The notes below the pieces were generated by a model. It was not told where the DNA came from. It made no database searches and saw only the letters and a list, made by a program, of their open reading frames with translations. The position numbers were made by a program, and so were the translations under genes. This document shows, in pieces, positions 17,832 through 26,723 of a stretch of DNA of 64,000 nucleotides. Numbering within the stretch: the stretch's first letter is position 1; each line of letters starts with the position of its first letter. Origin of the DNA: Trichomonas vaginalis G3 (Eukaryota; Parabasalia; Trichomonadida; Trichomonadidae); assembly GCF_026262505.1 (NCBI RefSeq), contig NC_067207.1, positions 25,388,082 through 25,452,081 on the forward strand, given 5' to 3'.

Positions 17832-18924
17832 GTAAACGAAAAAGAGGATTTGACTGCGTCAAATCCTCTCTCTCAAAAAGTGGACTTTACATGGCAAATT
17901 TCAAATGCATGTAAGGTCCACTTTGATCAGTTTCAGGATGGAATTGGAGGCCATGAGGTACTGACATTGCATCAGTATCTCATAGCCTCCAATCCCTTCA
18001 AAAAATGGGAGAAACTTTGGTCGAATAATTTAACATTCGGCCAAAGTTTCTCCCATAATTAATGAGAATGAAAGGGTAAGAGGCATATAGGGTCACTATA
18101 TACCTCTTACCCTTTCATTTTCATTTGGAGGTCAACAAACCCGGAGTTAATTGCAAACAATTAACTCCAAATTTGTTTATGTTAAGGAAGGAATTGGAGG
18201 GTAAGAGGTACATAGTATGAATATGTACCTCTTACCCTGCAATTCCTTCTAGAAAGTTCCAAAACTTTGGGTTAATTGCAAACTATTAACCCAAAGTTTT
18301 GGAACTTTCAAGTGGAGATGGAAGGCTTTGGGGTATACATTAATATAATATACCTCAAAGCCTTCCATCTCCACTACAAATGGGAGAAACTTTGTTCGAA
18401 TAGTCTAACATTCGGACAAAGTTTCTCCCATCTTTCAATGTAATTGCTACCTGTGAGGTACTGACTTGAAGTCAGTGCTTCACAGGTAGCAATATCCAAA
18501 AATTTAAAAACATTTTATCAGTTCTTTAGAGAACTAGAGCCTCCTAAGTACTGAACCAGAATCAGTGCCTAGGGGACTCTAGTTATCTATATAAATCTGA
18601 GAAACTTTGAGGAAATTGTTCGACATTTCCTCAAAGTTTCTCAGCAATTTAGCGAGGAATGTTCGTTATCGTGTAGATATTTATAATATATACATGATAA
18701 CAAACATTCCCCGCTAAAAGATGTAAAATCTTATAAGAAATAATTGCAAAAGAATAACAAATTGCAACAAATTTTATATGAAACTGAACCTTATGAGGTA
18801 GTGATTCAAGATCACCACCTCATAAGATTCAGTTTCAATCTCAAGTATCTCAAAAGTAAGGCTCTATTTTTTGCCATGTAAAGTGTCACTTTTCTGTCAA
18901 ACTGTTTTTATCGTTTTCGTTTAC
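17832..18924. repeat. Array of fifteen long hairpins enclosed by inverted repeats
   Basis: Non-coding block made almost entirely of stem-loops, at 17,843-17,869; 17,877-17,924; 17,940-17,996; 18,005-18,056; 18,061-18,125; 18,134-18,177; 18,188-18,248; 18,252-18,309; 18,311-18,375; 18,380-18,431; 18,443-18,493; 18,532-18,584; 18,597-18,644; 18,650-18,716; 18,780-18,836. Stems are 12-29 bp; those at 17,843 (12 bp), 18,252 (25 bp) and 18,597 (20 bp) are perfect. Loops are 3-18 nt. The block is bounded by GTAAACGAAAA (17,832-17,842) and TTTTCGTTTAC (18,914-18,924), with a second nested inverted pair, AGTGGACTTTACATGGCA at 17,879 and TTGCCATGTAAAGTGTCACT at 18,871. Hairpins share sequence in groups. 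Same-strand coding sequence abuts both sides. Confidence 0.93.
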
Positions 18925-19540
18925 AACACAACTTCTTTTTTATACTCATCGCTATCCATATATGTCTTCAGGGCTTTTTGTTTTATCTCTTCATCTTTCA
19001 GTACTTTATATTGAGTAGTATGGTTTTTCAAATTTATAACATCTTGTTCCATTTTTGCTACTTCTGCTGCTTTTTCTGACACTTTTTTCGCATATTCCTC
19101 TGTACTTAGTTCTTTCAGTTGTTCTTCTTTCTTCTTTTTCTCTACGTTTAACTCATTGAGTTTCTTTGTGTGTCTGTCATATTCTAGTTTCTTTTCGTTT
19201 TCACTTATTTGTTTCTGTATGTCTATGTTTGACTTTTTGACATCTGTTATTTGATTTTTGAGTGAACTCAAATTCATTTGACTTTGAGGGTTATAAGCTG
19301 TTCCGTCTGCAGCTCCACCATAGCCTGCCATTTTCGCTAAAAGTGCCGCTCTTAAACCTCCACTCTGTGCACCAATAACTCGGTTTAAAAGCATAGGGTT
19401 GCTTGACATTTGTTGCAACATAGTGGGGTCATTCATAATTTGTTGTTGCAACTGTTGTTGTGGTGTCAGTTTTACTATTGGATGTTTCAATGCTCTCTTC
19501 CTCTTACGTATATTCTTACGTAGCTTACGTGCATTTTAAG
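18921..19540 (-). CDS. Basic, coiled-coil protein of Polinton A
   Basis: Coding runs from about 19,535 to a stop at 18,921-18,923, which lies inside the terminal inverted repeat of the hairpin array. The N-terminus is Arg/Lys-rich (ARKLRKNIRKRKRALKH), like viral DNA-condensing core peptides. A Gln/Met-rich part follows (QQQLQQQIMNDPTMLQQM), then a long coiled coil (about residues 75-180, e.g. KKLEYDRHTKKLNELNVEKK). I see no clear ATG for this start, so the 5' end is uncertain. A core or scaffold protein is likely by composition. Confidence 0.5.
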
Positions 19541-19879
19541 TGAAGTTAAAAAGCGGTTTTTGACAGATGTTTATATGACACTTTTTGTTCAGCTCAAAAA
19601 ACTACTCGGTCAAAGTGTTGTCAGTTTTGTAAAATAACCGTCTTATCTCATTCTATAAGGGGGAAAAGGCTTCTCAAAGTATACTTCCTTGGAACGCCTG
19701 TAACTTTTCCTGTAGCGACGATAGACCCTTACTTGTCCGGACAAAGTTATACTAAACTTTTTATGGGCTAGAGGGCACGAAGTGCCTGGAAGGCCATCCC
19801 AAGAAAAAAAAAAAAAACTTCATTATACTAAACATCTTCAGGGCTAGAGGGCACGAAGTGCCTGGAGGCCCCACTACCT
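19541..19879. repeat. Right terminal region of Polinton A with duplicated end segment
   Basis: No gene. The segment ATACTAAAC ... GGGCTAGAGGGCACGAAGTG-CCTGGA occurs twice, at about 19,748-19,792 and 19,831-19,866, separated by an A-run. Each copy contains the mini-hairpin GGCAC-GAA-GTGCC. The second copy ends in GGCCCCACTACCT, after which an uninterrupted T-run begins at about 19,880. I take this as the terminus; the target-site duplication cannot be checked because the other end is outside the window. Confidence 0.55.
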
Positions 19880-19971
19880 TTTTTTTTTTTTTTTTTTTTT
19901 TTTATATTTTCATAATTATTATTTCAATCATAATATAAATGAAAATAAATTTACTTAAATTCCGTAATTTT

Positions 19972-21613
19972 TTACTTTCTTAGCCAAAGAATAATAACTA
20001 CTACTGCAACAACAACGGCAATGACAGCTAAGACAGAGAGAACTGCAATAAGAGCTTTCTTCTTTTTAGCTTCCTTCTGTGCAAGAATTCCCTTTGCAGA
20101 ATCTGTGGCAACAGCATCTTGATGAATGGTGATTGTTGAAAATTTTTCGGCAGATTCATTTGGTGTTGTGACCTTAATCTTGATTTCTGCTGATGTATTT
20201 GTTTCAGTTTTAGGGATCGTTAATTCGAATGGGACTCTAACTAATCCTGCTTCATTAGATGATTCTATTGTCTTCTTAACTTTATCATTATAGAAGAGTG
20301 AAACACTGAATTTGTTATCAAAGTTTGTATCTGGGCATTGATAACAGCTGTGAAATTGAGTTTATCACCTTTATTGTATGTTTTTGTTGATTAGTGGTTC
20401 GAATGCAGTTGTGAGAACTGTATTATCTTGGATAACAATTGATAAATCTCTTTGTGGCAATCTTTTTACCATCAGTAATTGTAACTTTAACCTGATATTG
20501 CCCAGCTGCTTGCTATATGGATGGAACTTTGAATTTGATGGTCTTTAGTTCTTTGCTATTTGCAATTTCTTGTGTTGCAACCTCTTCATTATTGAAGAAA
20601 ACCTTTGCTGTGAGTTGTTTATCACCTAAATCTTCATCATATGCTGAAGCCAAGAAAGAAACTTCAGAATCTGAAATGTAATAAACATATTTCAGGAGGA
20701 AGAACATACAACTTTGGTCTATAATTAGCAGGGACAGCAGTAAATGGATAATCAACATAGACCAAGGAGTCGGTTCCTTCAGCATATGCATTAATTCTTA
20801 ATATATACTGGCCAAGTTTTGTAGGTGGTTTGATCTTGATATCAAAGTCCATGAACATCTGTTCTATTGATACAGTAAATTCTCCAAGGCTCTCTTGTTT
20901 GACAACTTTACCCTTCTGAATCGATAAATTGCCAATATGCTTCTACACGATCACCTGGAATAATATATATGCAAAGACTCCAGTAATTGGTATATCTTCA
21001 GTTATATCTGCTTCTTGATCTGGCAAAACTTCGTCAAGGTAGAGAAACGGTGGCTGATAATCGCCTTCATAAATCATGTAAATGAATGTTACTGACTGGC
21101 CAGGTTGAATGTATCTGTTAAGCCATGAAAATGAAAGCCAATGAATTGTAGGCATTTCATCTGTTGCATATAAGAATTCCTCATTGTTTGTGAAAAACTT
21201 TGGTTCATCATTTGAACCGAAATCTTGGGCATTGATATCTGAAACCCATGGGTGGTTTTGGAGAACGATTGTAAGATCATTGGAACAGTTATTGTATCAA
21301 CTTTACTATCTATATCACTGAATTTAAAGGCAGTACAAAGGTCGATTTTCTGTTCTTTAGTACCCTTGTTTGTAATTGTCTGTTTTACAAGTGTATGTAA
21401 TAAATTAGGGTGATTTTCTATTTCAACTGCATAATCTACTTCTGTTGCTTCATCAATGTTCTTTGTAACGCCATCAATTTTAACTTTTGTCCAAAGTTTA
21501 TCAATTATTTCGACAGTTTTAGAATCGCTATCATCATAGAGCATATATGTATACTTACCAGTGGATTTGGCTGATACTGAAAGAGAAAATCGAGCAAGTA
21601 ATATGGAAAGCAT
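19972..21613 (-). pseudogene. Surface membrane-protein gene, copy 1 (host, decayed)
   Basis: First of three tandem paralogues. A signal peptide starts at the ATG at 21,611-21,613 (MLSILLARFSLSVSA). The ectodomain is homologous to copies 2 and 3 (KVKIDGVTKNIDEATEVDYA, FSWLNRYIQPGQSVTF, SEVSFLASAYDEDLGDKQLT). It ends with a single transmembrane helix followed by ILWLRK and a stop at 19,972-19,974. Several frameshifts interrupt it, for example near 21,290, 20,940, 20,690, 20,510 and 20,330, and segments are missing relative to copies 2 and 3. The TCATT initiator is retained at 21,621-21,625. Decay is more advanced than in the other two copies. Confidence 0.8.
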
Positions 21614-21620
21614 TTAAAAA

Positions 21621-21625
21621 AATGA
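21621..21625 (-). promoter_or_regulatory. Initiator (TCATT) of surface gene copy 1
   Basis: Minus-strand TCATT, a match to the trichomonad initiator TCA(C/T)(A/T), 8 bases upstream of the ATG. Confidence 0.55.
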
Positions 21626-22110
21626 TAATATGATTTTACAAAAATAAGCATTCAAAAAAAATAAAGTAATTCAAAAGTATTATTAGTCGTTTTTCAAAAT
21701 CATCTTTACTTACGAATCGATAATATTTCAGACCATTGTGCACTATAGTCTGTTTTCAATAGCTAAAATCATATTATAGTTTGTCAAGATGATCCTCTCA
21801 ATTTTCAATGTTTTGAATTTCTTATATTTTTGTGAAAGAATAAAAAATTAAATTGAAAGTTCTCTGCCAATGTCATTGCATGTATGAAACGCAGTATATA
21901 TGTTTAAGCACCTAAAAATAAGAACACTATATCTTAATCTTTATGAAATTTCTCCTTATTTAATTATCGCTGTCATAAATAATCTTTGAGTTTAATTATT
22001 CAGTAAAAAATTCATTTCAATCCATTATTTACTAAGTTACAGATAGATCTGACCGCGTATCTTATTCCGATTATTTGAATAAAGTTTTTTGTTTCAAAAA
22101 TTGATAAATA
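21626..22110. other. AT-rich intergenic region, no gene seen
   Basis: Between the start of surface gene copy 1 and the mariner. Short open frames only; nothing recognisable. Sequence around 21,700-21,800 resembles the region upstream of copy 2 at 25,850-25,960 (AATCGATAATATTTCA, GTCAAGATGATCCTCTCAAT), as expected for duplicated promoters. Confidence 0.6.
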
Positions 22111-22112
22111 TA

Positions 22113-23411
22113 GGGTGTCCAAAGGTGTGTTTAGCACAAACCTGAATACTGCGAATAGAAATAAACAAGTTACATATATATAAAGTTTATTTAAATATAA
22201 TCACCATTGGATTCAATCACGCGTTCGCAGCGATCGATCCAGGCTTGAAAGACGCGCTTTAAATCATCATGAGAAAATTGCTCAAATTGCTCTCTTACAA
22301 AATTTTCAAGATCATCTGGACTCGCGAATTCGCGTCCTTCAGCTCTCTTTTTTAGCGTGCCGAATAAATAAAAATCAGAGGGTGCAATATCAGGTGAATA
22401 AATTGGGTTTGGAACAACTTTGACATTGTTTTCCACCAAGTAATTCATTACCTTATGACTTTTGTGAACTCTTGAATTATCAAAATGAATTGCAAACTTT
22501 TGTTTTTGTTGTTTGGATTTCTCAAACTCATCAGAATTGATAATTTGAGTAAGAACATTGTCAATTAGATACTGAGCATTCATCGTATTAGGTTTTTGAA
22601 GAATATCAATTGCGATGATGCCATTCACGCCCCAAAAAACCGACAACATCATCATTGGTGTGTCAATTTTTTTCTTCGGGAATGTTTGCGGATTTTCATC
22701 CTTCGAGATCCACATGATTTTGGCTTCTGTTGCATATTGAAACCAAGACTCGTCCCCTGTTACTAAAAAGCGAAACTTCTTGGATTGATACGCACCCAAT
22801 ATAGAGAGGAGCTCTTTCGAAGATTGGACTCTAGATTTTTTTTGAACTGAATTAAGGTTGTGCGGAACCCAACGTGTATACGCTAGTTTGTAGTTCAAAT
22901 AATTGTGCAGATAATAACTGACTGTTGTACGTGGTATCTTTGTCATCTCCTCTATCCTTCTGAGTGATGCTCTTGGGTCTTCATCTAGCGCTTGAAGAAT
23001 TGCTTTGATTTTTCTTTGATCCGGCGATTTTTTGTCAATTTTTATGATGGGCGCCTTTTTGTTCATGAAGTGATACATCCTAACATGATACGTTACAGTG
23101 AAATAGCTAGGAGCATCCATACCGAAGCATTTTACCAATGTCTCGTAGATTTTTTACAGTCTTTGCATTTTTTTGCAAGAGCGAGGATGTTTTCTTTATG
23201 ATTCATTAAAAAAATGAAAAAAATCCCGCCAAAATTTCCCGCGAAACCGCCTCTTGTCTCAAAATTCATTTTATATCCCGGCATGGCGCCAAAATACAAC
23301 ATACTCATCATATACATATATTCATATTTTTTATTATATATTTATAATCAGCATATATCTCCTTTAATAGTCTCATATAGAGCGCTGTGCTAAACGCACC
23401 TTTGGACACCC
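22113..23411 (-). mobile_element. mariner transposon, Tvmar1-like
   Basis: A 1.3-kb Tc1/mariner element with terminal inverted repeats beginning GGGTGTCCAAAGGTG at the left (22,113) and ending CACCTTTGGACACCC at the right (23,411). TA dinucleotides flank both ends (22,111-22,112 and 23,412-23,413), the expected target duplication. It encodes one transposase on the minus strand. The inserted site is intergenic, between surface gene copies 1 and 2. Length and termini agree with Tvmar1 as I know it from T. vaginalis. Confidence 0.93.
22191..23138 (-). CDS. mariner transposase, 315 aa open
   Basis: Catalyses cut-and-paste transposition. An N-terminal helix-turn-helix lies at about residues 55-80 (DPRASLRRIEEMTKIPRTTV). 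Catalytic acidic residues are in FLVTGDESWFQ, IHFDNSRVHKSHK and YSPDIAPSDFYLFG, with the spacing of a D,D34D mariner. The 315-residue frame is slightly shorter than typical mariner transposases (about 340). A short in-phase-looking N-terminal extension (MNHKENILALAKKCKDCKK, near 23,205) lies in another frame, so either the protein starts at 23,138 or a frameshift has trimmed the N-terminus. The catalytic core looks intact. Confidence 0.92.
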   Translation of the reverse strand: MVKCFGMDAPSYFTVTYHVRMYHFMNKKAPIIKIDKKSPDQRKIKAILQALDEDPRASLRRIEEMTKIPRTTVSYYLHNYLNYKLAYTRWVPHNLNSVQKKSRVQSSKELLSILGAYQSKKFRFLVTGDESWFQYATEAKIMWISKDENPQTFPKKKIDTPMMMLSVFWGVNGIIAIDILQKPNTMNAQYLIDNVLTQIINSDEFEKSKQQKQKFAIHFDNSRVHKSHKVMNYLVENNVKVVPNPIYSPDIAPSDFYLFGTLKKRAEGREFASPDDLENFVREQFEQFSHDDLKRVFQAWIDRCERVIESNGDYI

Positions 23412-24099
23412 TATAATATTTTTTATTCCTTCTCAGAAAATTCAAATAATCTTTTCAATCTTTTTACTCCAAAAATAATATTCATTATAAAACTGCTTGG
23501 TAATATTTTTACAAAAACCAGAGGCAAAAAAAATCCTCTGAAAAGAATCTCAATATAAGCATCACCGCAGTTGGGATGTTAGAATTTGTAATTTATCCAT
23601 TATTTAATCGGTAGAGAAAAATTGGTTTCAAAAGATATTAAAAATCTGACACACCTATTTTTGTCTTTTACTTTTAATCACTATTAATAAATGTGATTTG
23701 TTTAATTTATACGGAATTTGACTAAATTTTTTTATATTTTGAAAATTAAAGAGTTAAAAACTATTATATTCGTGTGTTTTCCAAATGGTTATTGTGAATA
23801 TGTGGTGTTAGTAAATATAAATGATAATAAAAAATACCAATAAAGTCGGTAAAGCATAAAAGTTTAGATGTTTTATGAAATATTTACTAATAAAGCATCA
23901 TATAAAAAGAAACTGAATCAAATTCAGTATATATATACTCCACTTTTCCTTGAATGCTTCAATATTGTTGAAGAAAATTGATTGTGCGGATTTCATTGCA
24001 TCGTTCAGACTTTTTACTCATGATAATATTGTGATTAAGTAATTTGATGAATTTATCCTATGAATTCCCTAATAAATACAATAAAAAAATCCGTGATTT
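23412..24099. other. AT-rich intergenic region, no gene seen
   Basis: Between the mariner and the 3' end of surface gene copy 2. Only short chance frames; no RNA gene, repeat or promoter recognised. Confidence 0.6.
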
Positions 24100-25780
24100 T
24101 TACTTTCTAAACCAAAGAATAATAACGACAATGGCAACAAGAACTGCAATTACTGCTAAGACACTGAGGACGGCAATGAGTGCCTTCCTTTGCTTAACTT
24201 CTTTTGTTGTAAGAATTCCTTTAGCAGAATCACTTGCGATAACATCTTGATAGATGTTGATATTTGTTAATTTTTCAGAGGATTCGGTTGGTGTTGTGAC
24301 TACGATCTTGATTTCGGCTGTTGTGTTTGTTTCTGTTGTGTTGTTTCTGTTGTTGGGATGGTGAAATCAAGTGGAACTCTGACTAATCCTGCATCGTTAG
24401 TTGATGTGATCGTCTTCTTGACTTTATCGTTGTAGAACAGAGAAACAGTGAACTTGTTATCGAAGTTTGTATCTGGATCATTGATGACAGCTGTGAAGTT
24501 GACCTTGTCGCCTTTGTTGTATGTGGCATTAAGTTTTGGTTCGAAATAGATTGTGAGAACTGTGTTATCTTGATTGTGATTGTGAACTTCTTTGTTCCAA
24601 TCTTCTTGCCATCTGTAGCTGTGACTTTGACTTCATATTCACCTGCTGCTGTGTCTTTTGGAACTTTGAATTTGAATGTCTTAAGATCTGTGCTGTTTGC
24701 AACTTCTTGTGTTGCAACTTCTGCATTGTTGAAGAAAACCTTTGCTGTGAGTGGTTTATCACCTGAATCTTGATCGTAGACTGAAGCCAAGAAAGAAACT
24801 TCAGAATCTGGAATGTAATATAGGTATTCAGATGGAACAATGTATAACTTTGGTCTATAATTTGGTGGAACAACTGTAATTGTGAATTCTTCATAAAGCA
24901 ATGAGCCAAGACCATTAGTATATGTGTAAACATATAATGTGTACTTTCCAAGTTCTGTTGGTGGTGTGATTGACACATCAAAATCCATACTTGTTTGTTT
25001 TTCTGAAACTGTAAATTTGCCAAGGCTGCCATATTTGATTATCTTATCTTTTGAATCATGAATTTCCCAACCTGCTTCTACCGTGTATGGTTCAACTAAG
25101 AAATAAAAACTTCCCTTTACTTGAATTACTTCAGTGGAATCTGTTTCTTCTGAAATCAGAGATTTATCAAGTTTAAGTAATGGCGGTTGATATGTCTCTT
25201 CATAAAACATGTAAGAAAGTGTGATAGACTTTCCTGGTTGGATATACTTGTTGAGCCATGAGAATGAGATCCATTGAATTTCAGGAAATCCAGAGTCGTA
25301 TTCTAAAATTTTCTCATTGTTCGTGAAGAATCTTGGCTCAGGTTCTATTCCAAAGTCTTGGGCACTGATATCTGTAACCCAAGGATGATTTTGCAGAACT
25401 AGTGTCAGATCATTTGTTTGATCCCACCAAAGATAATAACCAAAGTTTGTAAGGGATGATGCTTCAACATTATCTATAGAATCTTTTAAATTCAATGCTG
25501 TGCAAAGGTCAATTTTCTTTTCCGTTGAGCCTTTGTTGGTAATTGTCTGTGAAATAATAACATAATCTGAATTTTCATCATTATAAATTTCAACGGAGTA
25601 GCCTAAATCAGTGGCTTCTTTAATGTTTTTTGTAACACCATCTATTCTGACTTTTGTATAAGGTTCTTTAATTATTTCATAATTCTCCCTTCCGTCCTTA
25701 TCATAAATCATGTACGAATTATCCCCAACAACTTTGCCTGAAACTGAAAGAGAAAGTTGTGCAAGTAATATGGAAAACAT
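24100..25780 (-). pseudogene. Surface membrane-protein gene, copy 2 (host, frameshifted)
   Basis: Type I membrane protein. A signal peptide (MFSILLAQLSLSVSG) starts at 25,780. The long ectodomain contains an Ig/cadherin-like module (SEVSFLASVYDQDSGDKPLT to GEYEVKVTATDGKKIGTKKF) and a second one downstream. A C-terminal transmembrane helix and short tail (ILWFRK) end at a stop at 24,100-24,102. The frame is open for about 400 codons. One base is missing near 24,580 compared with copy 3 (TATCTTGATTG versus TATCCTTGATTG) and another in the GTTGTGTTTG repeat near 24,345, so the anchor is out of frame. Otherwise well preserved; damage is recent or a sequencing error. Confidence 0.82.
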
Positions 25781-25795
25781 TTAAAAAAATGGTAA

Positions 25796-25800
25796 AATGA
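25796..25800 (-). promoter_or_regulatory. Initiator (TCATT) of surface gene copy 2
   Basis: Minus-strand TCATTTTACC, matching TCA(C/T)(A/T), 15 bases upstream of the ATG. Confidence 0.6.
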
Positions 25801-26723
25801 TTTTATAAAAGTATTCAAATATAAATATTTCAGAAACATTTTGAGTCGTTTTTCAAAGTCATCTATACATATGAATCGATAATATTTCATATTATTATAC
25901 CTTATGATTGATTTTCTATAGTTATAATCACCTTGTATAATGTCAAGATGATCCTCTCAATTTTTTGTGAAAAAATAAAAAATAAAAAAGCTATAAAATT
26001 GAAAGTTCTTTGCCCAATGTCAGTTCAAATAAAAAATGCTCAATTTGATTTAATAACTAAAAATAATAGATGCAAATCTGAATGACTACTTATTATCTGT
26101 GTCAAATTTAATGATTGAGTTTATTTATTCATTCGAAAATTCCAGTTCAATATATAATTTTAAAAATTTCACATTAATTATGTATGTCAGAAATTTTGAA
26201 ATAATCTGACATTCTACTTCTTGTCATTTATTTTTAGCCATGAAAATTGAACTATAATTCCTGTATATACACATCCATATGTCATTATATATTGATGGAC
26301 CCTTGATGATAATGTCAAGAAAAACGAATAAATCTGATGAGTAATGAGACAAAATAACTGTTTTTTTAGCTGGCAGATTTTTTATAGTAACAAACGGGAG
26401 TCATTATTCATTCTCCTTTATTTTTGAGATGGGAAGATATCATTGCAGCATTATATACTCATCAATTGGTAACTTATGTTATGGGATCATTTGAAAAAAA
26501 ATTTATTAGTAATGTTTATTAATTAGATGCTTCATTTATAAAAAAGCTTGTCTTGTTCTATGATCTTTATTCCAAGTTGGCAATTAAGATTTAGTTGCAC
26601 AACAAGAATTTCACATGAAAAACAATCCTAGATTGAGTAATTTCAACTTGTTGAAAGATAATTTATAAGTAATTTTAAAAAGTGTGTTTAAAGCATAAAA
26701 TTTAATTTATTCTCCGAATTTTT
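25801..26723. other. AT-rich intergenic region, no gene seen
   Basis: Between surface gene copies 2 and 3. The first 200 bases resemble the upstream regions of the other copies; the rest shows no gene or structured element. Confidence 0.6.

Larger units (their letters stand above)
1..19879. mobile_element. Polinton/Maverick A, right-hand part (left end outside window)
   Basis: Large virus-like DNA element. Visible parts from left to right are small unknown genes, an HNH remnant, a KilA-N/T5orf172/DUF3627 cassette locus, packaging ATPase, SF3 helicase, penton-like and major-capsid-like regions, a large structural coding region, a hairpin array and a basic coiled-coil gene. The right end is placed near 19,879, where the inward-reading end begins AGGTAGTGGGG, similar in style to the AGTTAGTATA end of Polinton B; a poly-T run follows. 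No PolB or integrase is visible; they may lie to the left. The element is a fossil with many breaks, at least eight by eye. The end position and family placement are inferences; gene content is seen directly. Confidence 0.82.

Noticed and set aside
17832-18924. CRISPR-like array
   Set aside because: The units are different inverted repeats, not identical direct repeats with unique spacers, and the context is a eukaryotic virus-like element.
19880-19903. Poly-T run as a retrotransposon tail
   Set aside because: No LINE or SINE body is adjacent; it directly abuts the Polinton A end.
23132-23317. 61-aa frame upstream of the mariner transposase as a separate gene
   Set aside because: It lies within the transposon between its right inverted repeat and transposase; at most it is a displaced N-terminus.
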